Notes: generated by a model not told the origin, from the letters alone. Shown: positions 16,011-25,664, counted from the first letter of the stretch. The stretch: DNA of 37,680 nucleotides from Clostridia bacterium (GCA_024404195.1 JAKSQJ010000009.1:1-37680), one strand, 5' to 3'. Program-made: numbers and translations.

Positions 16011-16724
16011 ATGGGTATTTTTAAGAAAGAAAAGTCCTTTGATAAGTTGCCTACTCATATTGCGATAATAATGGACGGTAACGGTCGTTGGGCAAAAAAG
16101 CGTTCGCTTCCGAGAACTGCCGGTCATGCGGCAGGGTCAAAAACCTTTAAGGATATTGCGAGATACGGCAATAAAATAGGTCTTAAATATATGACCGTTT
16201 ATGCTTTTTCAACCGAAAACTGGAAAAGACCGCAGGAAGAAGTCAACAACATTATGAATATTTTGCGTGACTATTTAAGGGACGCAAAAAACTTTAAGGA
16301 CGAAAACATAAAGGTTAAGTTTATCGGCGATATATCCGTGCTTGATGAGGATATTAAAGAGCTTATTGCCGATGCCGAAAAAGAAAGCGAAAATGCAACG
16401 GGTATGCATCTTAATATTGCGCTTAATTACGGCGGCAGAGATGAGATAGTCCATGCCGTTAAAAAGATTATGAAATCGGGTGTTGACCCTGATAGCATAA
16501 CCGAGCAAACAATAAGCGAAAATCTTTATACTGCCGAAATGCCCGACCCCGATTTTATAATAAGACCGAGCGGTGAATACCGCCTTTCAAACTATCTTAT
16601 CTGGCAGTCGGCTTATGCGGAATATTGGTTTTCCGATATTTTATGGCCCGATTTTAAGCCGAAGCATCTTGATATGGCAATAGAAGATTATCAAAAGAGA
16701 AACCGCAGATACGGCGGTGTTTGA
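16011..16724 (+). CDS. uppS: Isoprenyl transferase (undecaprenyl diphosphate synthase)
   Basis: It builds the C55 lipid carrier needed for peptidoglycan and surface glycans. The 237-residue protein shows IAIIMDGNGRWAKKR with the catalytic aspartate, the basic segment RTAGHAAG, FSTENWKRP and the C-terminal RPSGEYRLSNYLIWQSAYAE motif. ATG at 16011 is chosen, with TTTTAGGTG upstream; a GTG at 16002 is in frame. Its product is used by the gtr and WbaP-type genes of this window. Confidence 0.96.
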   Translation: MGIFKKEKSFDKLPTHIAIIMDGNGRWAKKRSLPRTAGHAAGSKTFKDIARYGNKIGLKYMTVYAFSTENWKRPQEEVNNIMNILRDYLRDAKNFKDENIKVKFIGDISVLDEDIKELIADAEKESENATGMHLNIALNYGGRDEIVHAVKKIMKSGVDPDSITEQTISENLYTAEMPDPDFIIRPSGEYRLSNYLIWQSAYAEYWFSDILWPDFKPKHLDMAIEDYQKRNRRYGGV

Positions 16725-16743
16725 AAATTAAGGAGAAGATTTT

Positions 16744-17616
16744 ATGAAAACGAGAATAATATCCGCAGCGGTAATTATAGCCGCAGTTGTTGTGCTTCTT
16801 TTGGTTGGAAAATTATGGGTGCCCGTTTTAATCCCGATTTTTGTTGCCGCTCTTTGCGCTATGGGTGTTTTTGAACTTCTTAATAACGCCATGGGTATTA
16901 AACCGTTGGGACTTTCTGTATTTTCGGCGGCTTACAGTGCGATAATGGTATTTATTTTAGATAAGCATATCGCTTCAAAAATCAGTTTTCCTTATAGCAG
17001 TGAAGCGAATATAACCTTCAAAAATATAACCCTTTCCGACATTTTCAGCAGGGCTCCGCTTTTTATAACGATTTTTTATTTTTTAGTTGCCGTTTTCTTT
17101 GCTCTTTATTATCAAAAGGACTTTGATTTGGCGAAAATTTTCGGCTTTACCGCTTTTCCCGTAGTTATTGCTTACGGTTTTTCAATGCTCGGCGGTATAG
17201 TAACCTACGAAAAGAGCATATACTATCTATTGCTCCTTTGCAATTTTGCTTCAATTTCCGATACGGGCGCATATTTTGTCGGCAGTTTCTTCGGAAAGCA
17301 TAAATTATGTCCCGAAATAAGCCCTAAAAAGACGGTTGAGGGCGCTTTGGGCGGTATCGCTTCAAGTATAGTGGTGTCGCTTATTTTGGTTTTATGTTTC
17401 GGCAGAGGTCATATTTTGGCAACCCTTCTTCTGACCGTTCCGTTCTGCATTGTAGGAATGATGGGCGACCTTTTCGCATCCATTATAAAAAGAAAAATCG
17501 GCATAAAGGATTACAGTAATTTAATCCCCGGTCACGGCGGTATTCTTGACCGCTTTGACAGTATGCTTCTTATTGCGCCGATTTTGTATATGTTTATTGA
17601 TTTTGGGGTAATTTAA
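16744..17616 (+). CDS. cdsA: Phosphatidate cytidylyltransferase
   Basis: It makes CDP-diacylglycerol for phospholipid synthesis in the membrane. The 290-residue protein has about seven hydrophobic helices and the C-terminal signature DLFASIIKRKIGIKDYSNLI followed by PGHGGILDRFDS. AGGAG precedes the ATG. Its stop codon overlaps the ATG of dxr (TAATG). Confidence 0.95.
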   Translation: MKTRIISAAVIIAAVVVLLLVGKLWVPVLIPIFVAALCAMGVFELLNNAMGIKPLGLSVFSAAYSAIMVFILDKHIASKISFPYSSEANITFKNITLSDIFSRAPLFITIFYFLVAVFFALYYQKDFDLAKIFGFTAFPVVIAYGFSMLGGIVTYEKSIYYLLLLCNFASISDTGAYFVGSFFGKHKLCPEISPKKTVEGALGGIASSIVVSLILVLCFGRGHILATLLLTVPFCIVGMMGDLFASIIKRKIGIKDYSNLIPGHGGILDRFDSMLLIAPILYMFIDFGVI

Positions 17617-18749
17617 TGAAAGAACTGATAATTTTAGGTTCAACCGGCTCAATAGGAACTCAAAGCTTAGAGGTTGCAAGAAAGCAGGGAATAAGGGTTA
17701 CCGGACTTGCCGCAGGAAGCAACGATAAATTGCTTGAAAAACAGGCAAGAGAATTTAAGCCGTTAACGGTTGCCCTTTCTGACGAGGCGGCTGCCGCTCG
17801 GCTTAAAATTGCCCTTGCGGATACCGATATTTCGGTTTTGTCGGGTAAGGACGGCGTTAATGCCGTAGCAACCGGCAGAGGCGATATGGTTCTTTGCGCC
17901 ATTGTCGGAATTGCCGGACTTGAAAGCACGCTTTCGGCAATAGACGCCAAAAAGGATATTGCCCTTGCAAACAAGGAAACTCTTGTAACGGGCGGCGAAA
18001 TAGTCAAAAGGAAAATTGCCGAAAAAAATGTTCGGCTTTTGCCCGTTGACAGTGAACATTCCGCAATATTTCAGTCCTTGCAGGGCGCTCCGAAAGGAAG
18101 CCTTAATAAGATAATTTTAACCGCTTCGGGCGGACCTTTCTTCGGAAAAACAAGGGAAGAACTTAAAAATGTTACGGTAAAAGAGGCGCTTAACCATCCT
18201 AATTGGACGATGGGCGCAAAAATTACCATAGATTCTGCTACCCTTATGAATAAGGGGCTTGAAGTCATTGAAGCGGTGCATCTTTTTGATGTTTCGCCCG
18301 ATGATATTGAGGTTTTGGTCCATAGGCAGAGTATTCTTCATTCGGCGGTTGAACTTTCGGACGGTGCGGTAATCGCTCAACTCGGAACTCCCGATATGAA
18401 AATACCCATTCAGTATGCCTTTACCTATCCCGAAAGAGGACTGAAATTTGAAAACCTTTCTTTATCAAAAATCGGCAGTTTGACCTTCCAAAAGCCCGAT
18501 ATAGATACATTTAAGTGTCTTTCTACCTGCATAGAGGCGATAAAAAAAGGCGGACTTTATCCTGCCGCCGCCAACGGTGCAAACGAGGAAGCCGTCAAAC
18601 TGTTTTTAGACGGAAAAATCAAGTTTTTGGATATTGCCGATTTGGTATATGAGGGTATGAAAGCGGCACCCGAAATAAAGGATTTCACTCTAAACGATAT
18701 TTATGACACCGATGCCCTTGCAAGACAAAGGGTTAAAGATTTATGTTAG
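17616..18749 (+). CDS. dxr: 1-deoxy-D-xylulose 5-phosphate reductoisomerase
   Basis: It catalyses the second step of the MEP isoprenoid pathway. The 377-residue protein shows the NADPH motif GSTGSIGTQSLEVARK, ANKETLVTGGE, DSEHSAIFQSLQG, SGGPFF, HPNWTMGAKITIDSATLMNK and the histidine-containing HRQSILHSAVE. It shares one base with cdsA at the start. Together with ispG it marks this organism as a MEP-pathway user. Confidence 0.97.
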   Translation: MKELIILGSTGSIGTQSLEVARKQGIRVTGLAAGSNDKLLEKQAREFKPLTVALSDEAAAARLKIALADTDISVLSGKDGVNAVATGRGDMVLCAIVGIAGLESTLSAIDAKKDIALANKETLVTGGEIVKRKIAEKNVRLLPVDSEHSAIFQSLQGAPKGSLNKIILTASGGPFFGKTREELKNVTVKEALNHPNWTMGAKITIDSATLMNKGLEVIEAVHLFDVSPDDIEVLVHRQSILHSAVELSDGAVIAQLGTPDMKIPIQYAFTYPERGLKFENLSLSKIGSLTFQKPDIDTFKCLSTCIEAIKKGGLYPAAANGANEEAVKLFLDGKIKFLDIADLVYEGMKAAPEIKDFTLNDIYDTDALARQRVKDLC

Positions 18750-18763
18750 GATAGTGATTTTTC

Positions 18764-19813
18764 ATTAGTATTTCTGTCATTTGGGGAAATATCTGGCCCT
18801 ATTTAATTGCGATTGCATTATTTTTATTGCTTGTAATAATTCATGAGTTCGGTCATTTTATCGCCGCAAAATCGGTAGGTATAAGGGTGAACGAATTTGC
18901 GGTCGGCTTCGGACCTAAACTTTTTTCATTTAAGAAGGGTGAAACGGTTTACAGGGTAAACCTTATCCCTTTGGGCGGATATTGCGCCATGGAGGGTGAG
19001 GACGAAACAAGCGAGGATAAAAGGGCGTTTTGCAACAAAGCGGCGTGGAAGCGGTTTTTGGTGGTCGTAATGGGAGCCACCTTTAATCTCTTGCTCGGGC
19101 TTTTGCTTGTTGCGGTTACATTGGCGCCGCAAAAGGCATTTTCAACAACCGTTGTTGCCGAATTTGATAAAAATGCCGTCAGCGAACAATACGGTCTTAA
19201 AAAGGACGATAAAATCATTGAGGTAAACGGCAGAAAAATTTTTACAACCATTGATTTATCCTATGCTTTTACCAATGTTTCAAACGGAAAAATTGATATG
19301 ACCGTTGAAAGAGACGGTAAAAAAGTTCATCTTAACGATGTTAAGTTTGATACAACAAAAGAAAAGGGTATAACCTATCTTAATGTTGATTTTTATATTT
19401 ACGGACAAAGAAAAACCCTTAAAAGTTATATAACGCAAACCACCAAAACAACCGTTTCCTACTGTGCGGTGATTTGGCGGTCGCTTATAGATTTAATCGG
19501 CGGAAAATACGGTATTAGTGCTATGTCGGGTCCTGTCGGACTTACGGCGGTTATGGGAAATATCGCAAAAGAACGGCTTCTTGACCTTATTCCGATTATG
19601 GCTCTGATAACCATAAATTTAGGGCTTTTTAATCTGTTACCGCTTCCCGCTCTTGACGGCGGACGGCTTTTGTTCATTCTTATTGAAATGATAACGGGCA
19701 AAAAGGTTCCGCAAAGGTTTGAATCCCTTGTTCACGGAATCGGATTTTTAATACTTCTTGCCTTTATGCTTCTTATAACGGCAAAGGATATTTGGGGACT
19801 GATTATTAAATGA
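18764..19813 (+). CDS. rseP: RseP/RasP-type site-2 metalloprotease, non-standard start
   Basis: This intramembrane zinc protease cleaves anti-sigma factors and remnant signal peptides. It shows HEFGH (HExxH) in the first helix, the FGPKLF and LIPLGGY segments, a PDZ domain (EQYGLKKDDKIIEVNGRKI), GPVGLTAVMG and the third-ligand motif LPLPALDGGR. The family needs a hydrophobic helix before HEFGH, and the frame does encode one (ISISVIWGNIWPYLIAIALF and on), but between the in-frame TGA at 18755 and HEFGH there is no ATG or GTG. The only usual codon is TTG 18827, which would delete the helix. I placed the start at ATT 18764 as a best guess; a frameshift is equally possible. ispG overlaps its stop by 4 bases. 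Confidence 0.88.
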   Translation: MSISVIWGNIWPYLIAIALFLLLVIIHEFGHFIAAKSVGIRVNEFAVGFGPKLFSFKKGETVYRVNLIPLGGYCAMEGEDETSEDKRAFCNKAAWKRFLVVVMGATFNLLLGLLLVAVTLAPQKAFSTTVVAEFDKNAVSEQYGLKKDDKIIEVNGRKIFTTIDLSYAFTNVSNGKIDMTVERDGKKVHLNDVKFDTTKEKGITYLNVDFYIYGQRKTLKSYITQTTKTTVSYCAVIWRSLIDLIGGKYGISAMSGPVGLTAVMGNIAKERLLDLIPIMALITINLGLFNLLPLPALDGGRLLFILIEMITGKKVPQRFESLVHGIGFLILLAFMLLITAKDIWGLIIK

Positions 19814-20865
19814 TTACGAACAAAGAAACAAAAAAAATCAAAATCGGGGATATTTTTATAGGCGGCGGCAGTCCGGTTGCCGTTCAATCAATGCTTAATG
19901 TTCCCGCTCACGATATTGAGGGGAATATCCGTCAGGCGATAGAGCTTCAAAATGCCGGCTGCGAAATCCTTCGCATTTCCGTTCCCGATAACGAGGCGCT
20001 AAAAACCTTAAACGAAGTAAAAAACAATATAAATATTCCTCTTGTTGCCGATATTCATTTTGACTGGAAATTGGCGGTTGAAAGCGTTTATGCCGGAGCC
20101 GATAAGATAAGGATTAACCCCGGAAATATAGGCGACGATGACAAGGTCCAAGAGGTTGCAAGGGTTTGCAAAACGAACGGTATTCCGATAAGAATAGGCG
20201 TAAATTCGGGGTCACTTGAAAAGGAAATCTTGGCAAAATACGGCAGTCCTACGCCAAAGGCTATGGTAGAAAGCGGATTTTACCATATAAAACTGCTTGA
20301 AAAATACGATTTTAACGATATAGTTTTGTCCCTTAAATCCTCCGATACGCAAAAGATGTATGATGCATATTCTCTTGCGGCGGAAAGTTGTCCCTATCCG
20401 CTTCATTTAGGAGTTACCGAGGCGGGAACAAAGGAAATGGGAATTATAAAATCCTCGGCAGGAATAGGCGGACTTTTGCTTAAAGGTATAGGCGATACAA
20501 TCCGCATTTCCTTAACCGATAATCCTACCTTTGAGGTTTATGCCGCAAAGAAGCTTCTAAAAGGTTTGGGATTCAGAAACGACGGGATAAGATTTGTTTC
20601 CTGCCCTACCTGCGGAAGAACATCAATAGACCTTATTAAAATTGCTTCCGAAGCGGAAGAACGGCTCAAAGATGTTAATAAGAACATAACCGTTGCCATT
20701 ATGGGTTGCGTTGTAAACGGCCCCGGCGAGTCAAAGAATGCCGATATAGGTATCGCAGGGGGCAAGGGTAACGGAGTTTTATTCAAAAAGGGCGAAATTC
20801 TTTATAAGAATATCCCCGAAGAAAAATTGCTTGATACCCTGATTGAAGAAATCAAAAAAATGTAA
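19810..20865 (+). CDS. ispG: 4-hydroxy-3-methylbut-2-enyl diphosphate synthase
   Basis: This iron-sulfur enzyme catalyses the sixth step of the MEP pathway. The 351-residue protein has GGGSPVAVQSMLN, the TIM-barrel segment VADIHFDWKLA and INPGNIG, and the cluster motifs SCPTCGRTSIDL and MGCVVNGPGE with three cysteines. The length is typical for the short, bacterial form. The ATG overlaps the rseP stop (ATGA). In Bacillus the corresponding spot holds proS, while several Clostridia have ispG here. Confidence 0.96.
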   Translation: MITNKETKKIKIGDIFIGGGSPVAVQSMLNVPAHDIEGNIRQAIELQNAGCEILRISVPDNEALKTLNEVKNNINIPLVADIHFDWKLAVESVYAGADKIRINPGNIGDDDKVQEVARVCKTNGIPIRIGVNSGSLEKEILAKYGSPTPKAMVESGFYHIKLLEKYDFNDIVLSLKSSDTQKMYDAYSLAAESCPYPLHLGVTEAGTKEMGIIKSSAGIGGLLLKGIGDTIRISLTDNPTFEVYAAKKLLKGLGFRNDGIRFVSCPTCGRTSIDLIKIASEAEERLKDVNKNITVAIMGCVVNGPGESKNADIGIAGGKGNGVLFKKGEILYKNIPEEKLLDTLIEEIKKM

Positions 20866-20884
20866 TACGGAGAATAAAAAAAGA

Positions 20885-23800
20885 ATGTTTACGGTAAAGG
20901 AACTGTTTGAGGGTTACTTTGAAAGTTTCCCGAAAGAACTTGAAAAAGCGGTTGCAAATGATTGCAATCTTGACGAAGAAAACAGAACATTATATTTAAG
21001 AATAACCGCCGAAAATTACATAAAAACAAATATAATATCCGAGCTTAAAGCAAAGGTTATAAATGCATTAAAGCTTAACGGTGTAACGGTTGATATATCG
21101 TTTGGCGAAAACTGTTTTTGCGTAAATGCGGCGGAGGATATAGTATCGGAAATCAAGGCGAAAAATGCCATTCTTAACGGATATTTTAACGGCGCTTGCT
21201 ATGATTTTGCCGACGGTTTGGTTACAATAACCCTTAAATACGGCGGAGTTGATACCGTTAATGCTTCGGATTTTAAGAGGCATTTTATAACTGCCGTTAA
21301 AGAGCGCTTCGGCATTGATGTAAATGTTACCGTTACGGGCGATAGCGAGGGCGAAAAGATAGAACTGCCTGACAATACGCAAAATGCCGTTGTTGAAAAC
21401 TTACACAAATCCGAACCTATAAAACCCGAAGCCGTAAAACAGGAAAAACCGAAAAAGGTATTTTCGGGCAAGCCGAAGGACGGGCTTCCCGTTTATCTTG
21501 AAAGCGCCGAACTGTTTTTCGGCGAAAAAATAAATACCGATGTTTCGCCCGTTAAGAACATTACTCCGCCCACTGAGCACGAGCAGACAAAATTTATTGC
21601 CGCTTGGGGCGAGGTCTTCGGCAGAGATATTTCCATGCGAACAACAAGGTCGGGCAAAAAAATGGTATCGGGAAAGTTCTTTTTCAGCGACGGAACAAAC
21701 TCCCTTTGCGCAAATATAAAGAAATTCCCGAAAAGCCGCAGTCAAAGCGGAGCCGAAAGGGAATTGCAGGATTTTATGAACGGTCTTGAGCCCCTTTGCG
21801 ACGGTGCAAATGTTATCGTAAACGGTAACTACCAATATAATGTTTGGAGTAACGACTTTGTTGTTGATGTAACCGCACTTGCAACCGTTCAAAAGTATGA
21901 AGAAACGGACGAGCATGAGGGCGAAAAGAGGGTAGAGCTTCATTGCCATACCAATATGTCGGCAAAGGACGCCGTTTCAAAGGCGGAGGATATCGTAGCA
22001 AAAGCGCATAAATGGGGTCATAAGGCAATAGCCATAACCGACCACGGTGTTGTTCAAAGTTACCCTGCCGCCGCAGGTGCCGTTGCCAAAATCCGCAAAA
22101 AAGGCGGAGAATTTAAGGTAATTTACGGTGTTGAAAGTTACTTTATAGACGATACAAGATACGATATTTCGGGACTTAACTCCAAAGAAATCGGCAAACT
22201 CCGTAACCACCAGATTATTTTGGTTAAGAATAGCGTCGGTCTTAAAAATCTTTATGAGCTTGTCTCGGATGCTCACCTAAAATGCTTCCACGGTCGCCCT
22301 ATAACCCTTCGTTCAAATTTAGATGCTCACAGAGAGGGGCTTATTGTCGGCTCGGCTTGTGAGTTGGGCGAACTTTACCGTGCCATAGTTGACGGAAAAC
22401 CGAGAGAAGAACTTTTGGAAATCGCAAAATATTACGATTATCTTGAAATACAGCCGCTCGGAAATAATGCGTTTATGGTCCGTGATTCAATTTTGCCCGA
22501 TAAGACCGATAAAAAGACGGGAGCGGTAATTCCCAATAGATTTAAGAATGTAACAAACCTTGATGTTATTAAGGAATTTAATAAAACCGTTGTATCCCTT
22601 GCGGACGAATTAAATATCCCCGTTGTTGCAACGGGCGATGTTCATTTTCTTTCAAAAGAGGACGGAATTATCCGTCAGATAGTTATGGCAGGTCAGGGCT
22701 TTGACGATATTGAAAACCAAGCCCCACTTTACCTTAAAACTACCGACGAAATGCTTGAAGATTTCTCATATTTCGGAGAACGGGCAAAGGAATTTGTTAT
22801 TGATAACCCGAATAAAATCGCCGATATGGTTGACGGTGATATCGTTCCCGTTCCGACAAAGAGTTATCCGCCCGTTATTGAGGGCTCCGACGATATGCTT
22901 AAAGATATTTGTTGGAAAAATGCTCATAGGATTTACGGCGAAAATCTGCCCGAAATCGTTGAAAAACGGCTTTCAAAGGAACTTAATTCCATAATTTCTA
23001 ACGGATTTTCAATAATGTATATTTCGGCGCAAAAGCTTGTTGCTTACAGTGAGCAGGAGGGCTATCTTGTCGGCTCCCGTGGCTCTGTCGGCTCGTCTTT
23101 TGTTGCTACTATGGCAGGTATTTCCGAAGTAAACCCGTTAGCGCCGCATTATGTTTGTCCTAAGTGTCAGCACAGCGAATTTTTTACCGACGGCAGTTAC
23201 GGCTCGGGCTTTGATTTACCCCCTAAAAACTGTCCCGACTGCGGAACACCGCTTGACCGAAACGGCCATGATATACCCTTTGAGACCTTTTTGGGATTTA
23301 AGGGCGATAAGGTGCCCGATATTGACCTTAACTTCTCGGATGAAGTTCAGACGAGAGTTCAGGAATATACAAAAACACTTTTCGGTGAGGGAAATGTTTA
23401 TAAGGCAGGAACAATATCAACAATAGCCGAAAAAACCGCCTTCGGTTTTGCAAAGGCGTATGCCGAAAAGATGAATGTTACTTTAAGCGGTCCCGAGCTT
23501 AACCGACTTGCAACCAAGGTTGAAAAAGCCAAGGTTAAGACAACAACGGGTCAGCATCCGGCAGGTATGATTATCGTGCCCGACGGTATGTCAATTTGCG
23601 ATTTTTGCCCTGTTCAGCACCCTGCCGACGATACCGAAAGCGATATAATCACTACTCATTTTGACTTCCATTCCATACATGATACAATACTTAAACTTGA
23701 CGAATTAGGTCATGTTGTTCCGACCATTTATAAGTATTTAGAGGAATATTCGGGCATACCCGTAAACGATATTACCATGTCCGACCCGAAGATTTACAGT

Positions 23801-24766
23801 TTATTTACCTCAACCGAGGCGTTGGGAGTTACCCCCGATGAAATTGACGCCATGGCAGGAACATTGGGACTTCCCGAGTTCGGAACAAAGCTTACTATTG
23901 ATATGCTTGTTGACTGTAAACCGAAGAATTTTGCAGACCTTTTACAGATTTCGGGACTTTCTCACGGCACCAATGTTTACCACGGCAACGCAAAGGACCT
24001 TATTGATAACGGCACCTGCACCATTTCCGAGGTTATCGGAACCCGTGATAATATTATGGTTTACCTTATCCATCAAGGCATGGAGGAGGGACTTGCCTTC
24101 AAGATTACCGAAACCGTCCGTAAAGGTCTTGTTGCAAAGGGCAAGGTGTCAGAGGAGGACTGGAACAAATTTGCCGACGAGATGAGGGCTGTTAATGTTC
24201 CCGAGTGGTATATTGACAGTTGCCGGAAAATTGAGTATATGTTCCCGAAAGCTCACGCCGCCGCCTATGTTATTTCGGCGCTTCGTATTGCCTGGTATAA
24301 GGTTTATAAGCCGCTTGAATATTACTGCGCTTACTTTACCGCCCGTCCCGAAGATGTTGATGTTCCGACAATTACGGCAGGACTCCAAACCGTCAGAACG
24401 GTTATGCATAACATAAAGGCAAAGGGCAAGGAAGCCGAAAAGAAGGAACTTGACAACTATAAAAACCTGCTTATCTTTAACGAAATGATGTCAAGAGGAA
24501 TTGAGGTATTGCCCCTTGATATAAATAAGTCCCACGCCGTTAAATATCTTCCCGAGGACGGCAAAATGCGACTTCCTTTCTGCGCTATGTCGGGTTGCGG
24601 AAGAAAAGCGGCATTCTCGGTTTATGAGGCCGCAAAAAAGGGCAACTTTATTTCAAAGGAAGATTTTGCGATAGAGGCAGGAGTATCAAAAACCATTATC
24701 CAAAACCTTTCGGATTTGGGTGCCTTTAAGGATTTGCCCGACACCAACCAGATTTCAATGTTTTAA
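20885..24766 (+). CDS. polC: PolC-type DNA polymerase III alpha subunit lacking the exonuclease domain
   Basis: This is the replicative polymerase of low-GC Gram-positives. From the ATG at 20885 (GGAG 12 bases upstream; the frame is open to 20843 inside ispG) it has 1293 residues. Order: N-terminal domain, OB fold (about 220-340), PHP domain from VELHCHTNMSAKD with ITDHGVV, the zinc finger CPKC...CPDCG (about 757-785), the polymerase core with PDIDLNFSDE and LKLDELGH, and C-terminal GTRDNIMVYL/PKAHAAAYV motifs. In B. subtilis PolC (about 1437 residues) a DnaQ-like 3'-5' exonuclease with DVETTGLS interrupts the PHP domain. Here GVESYFIDDTRYD runs on, via a short linker, to NHQIILVKNSVGLKNLYEL, with no exonuclease motif. 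All polymerase aspartates appear intact. Confidence 0.95.
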   Translation: MFTVKELFEGYFESFPKELEKAVANDCNLDEENRTLYLRITAENYIKTNIISELKAKVINALKLNGVTVDISFGENCFCVNAAEDIVSEIKAKNAILNGYFNGACYDFADGLVTITLKYGGVDTVNASDFKRHFITAVKERFGIDVNVTVTGDSEGEKIELPDNTQNAVVENLHKSEPIKPEAVKQEKPKKVFSGKPKDGLPVYLESAELFFGEKINTDVSPVKNITPPTEHEQTKFIAAWGEVFGRDISMRTTRSGKKMVSGKFFFSDGTNSLCANIKKFPKSRSQSGAERELQDFMNGLEPLCDGANVIVNGNYQYNVWSNDFVVDVTALATVQKYEETDEHEGEKRVELHCHTNMSAKDAVSKAEDIVAKAHKWGHKAIAITDHGVVQSYPAAAGAVAKIRKKGGEFKVIYGVESYFIDDTRYDISGLNSKEIGKLRNHQIILVKNSVGLKNLYELVSDAHLKCFHGRPITLRSNLDAHREGLIVGSACELGELYRAIVDGKPREELLEIAKYYDYLEIQPLGNNAFMVRDSILPDKTDKKTGAVIPNRFKNVTNLDVIKEFNKTVVSLADELNIPVVATGDVHFLSKEDGIIRQIVMAGQGFDDIENQAPLYLKTTDEMLEDFSYFGERAKEFVIDNPNKIADMVDGDIVPVPTKSYPPVIEGSDDMLKDICWKNAHRIYGENLPEIVEKRLSKELNSIISNGFSIMYISAQKLVAYSEQEGYLVGSRGSVGSSFVATMAGISEVNPLAPHYVCPKCQHSEFFTDGSYGSGFDLPPKNCPDCGTPLDRNGHDIPFETFLGFKGDKVPDIDLNFSDEVQTRVQEYTKTLFGEGNVYKAGTISTIAEKTAFGFAKAYAEKMNVTLSGPELNRLATKVEKAKVKTTTGQHPAGMIIVPDGMSICDFCPVQHPADDTESDIITTHFDFHSIHDTILKLDELGHVVPTIYKYLEEYSGIPVNDITMSDPKIYSLFTSTEALGVTPDEIDAMAGTLGLPEFGTKLTIDMLVDCKPKNFADLLQISGLSHGTNVYHGNAKDLIDNGTCTISEVIGTRDNIMVYLIHQGMEEGLAFKITETVRKGLVAKGKVSEEDWNKFADEMRAVNVPEWYIDSCRKIEYMFPKAHAAAYVISALRIAWYKVYKPLEYYCAYFTARPEDVDVPTITAGLQTVRTVMHNIKAKGKEAEKKELDNYKNLLIFNEMMSRGIEVLPLDINKSHAVKYLPEDGKMRLPFCAMSGCGRKAAFSVYEAAKKGNFISKEDFAIEAGVSKTIIQNLSDLGAFKDLPDTNQISMF

Positions 24767-24774
24767 GGATATTT

Positions 24775-25275
24775 ATGAATAATAATATAGTTTTAATAGG
24801 TATGCCGGGGTGCGGTAAAAGCACCTGCGGTGTGCTTCTTGCAAAGGCACTTTTGATGGATTTTACCGATACTGATTTGATTATTCAAAAGGTTGAGGGC
24901 GAGCCGCTGCAAGAGATAATCAACAAAAAAGGCGGCGGATATTTTACTTCTTTAGAAGAAAAAACCGTTTGCAATACGGAATTTATAAACACCGTTATCG
25001 CAACGGGCGGCAGTGTTGTTTATTCAAAAAAGGCGATGGAGCATTTAGGCGAAAATTCAACCGTTGTTTATCTTAAAATTTCGTATGATACCATGGTTGA
25101 GCGAATAAGCAATATTAAAACCCGAGGAATTGTTCTTCAAAACGGCGAAACGCTCCGAGAGATGTTTAATAAAAGGGAAAATTTATACGAAAAATTTGCC
25201 GACATTATTATTGACTGCGATTTTTCGGATATTGAAAAAACCGTTCTTGAAATAATAAACGCAATAAAAAAATGA
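24775..25275 (+). CDS. Divergent shikimate kinase-like protein
   Basis: The 166-residue protein has the shikimate kinase fold: P-loop GMPGCGKST (9-17), DTDLII (32-37), TGGS (78-81) and the nucleotide-side RENLYEKFADIII. However, the substrate arginine of the FRxxE motif is missing (YFTSLEE), GGG is GGS and the lid RPL is RGIV. A complete AroK domain already exists in the AroE-AroK fusion. So this may be a weak second shikimate kinase, or a kinase of another small molecule. It begins 8 bp after polC and probably belongs to the same transcript. Confidence 0.75.
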   Translation: MNNNIVLIGMPGCGKSTCGVLLAKALLMDFTDTDLIIQKVEGEPLQEIINKKGGGYFTSLEEKTVCNTEFINTVIATGGSVVYSKKAMEHLGENSTVVYLKISYDTMVERISNIKTRGIVLQNGETLREMFNKRENLYEKFADIIIDCDFSDIEKTVLEIINAIKK

Positions 25276-25301
25276 CAAAAAATGACTTCGTATATAAAAC
25301 A

Positions 25302-25327
25302 AAAAAATTGTATCATATCAATTTTTT
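25302..25327 (+). terminator. Possible A/T-rich terminator after the pyrH-polC operon
   Basis: AAAAAATTG (25302-25310) can pair with CAATTTTTT (25319-25327) around an 8-base loop. The stem is weak, with only one G-C pair, but the position 26 bp after the last gene and the T-rich right arm fit an operon end. Confidence 0.4.
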
Positions 25328-25347
25328 CAGTCGGGTTAATAAAAACA

Positions 25348-25519
25348 TCAGTATTTTTTTACATTATATTCCGCAAGAGTTTTAGGCAAATCTTCATCGG
25401 TAATAATACCGTCGGTTTCGCTTATATGTCCTAAATTGTAAAAGAATTTTTTAACGAACTGTTCTGCCGATTCTCCGACATAGGAGTAAGAATGAATAAG
25501 CTTTTCACCGCCGGTTGAA
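25348..25519 (-). pseudogene. C-terminal remnant of a DeoR-type sugar regulator
   Basis: On the minus strand an open stretch reads STGGEKLIHSYSYVGESAEQ, then FVKKFFYNLGHISETDGIIT and DEDLPKTLAEY, and ends at TGA (25350-25348). This resembles the effector-binding end of DeoR-family regulators (TGG...SFVG..AE..., then ITD..LP). No start codon, DNA-binding domain or promoter is left. It lies next to a PfkB sugar kinase, a common partner of DeoR regulators, but on the opposite strand. Confidence 0.5.
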
Positions 25520-25520
25520 A

Positions 25521-25664
25521 ATGTGCGGTGAAATTGCCAAGCTCGGTGAAACCGACCCGATGTTCAAAAGGTTAGACGAGATAGTAAAGGAAAACGGCGG
25601 TTTATGGTGTGCCGATGCTGAAAAATATCTTCTTGAAAACGCACCGAAACTTGTTGAGAATTAA
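25521..25664 (+). pseudogene. 47-codon fragment, unrecognised
   Basis: The frame ATG 25521 to TAA 25664 reads MCGEIAKLGETDPMFKRLDE and on to NAPKLVEN. Composition and codon use match real genes of this window, and there is no ribosome site. I take it as the C-terminal end of a lost gene. I do not recognise the family. It ends 11 bp before the sugar kinase. Confidence 0.35.
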
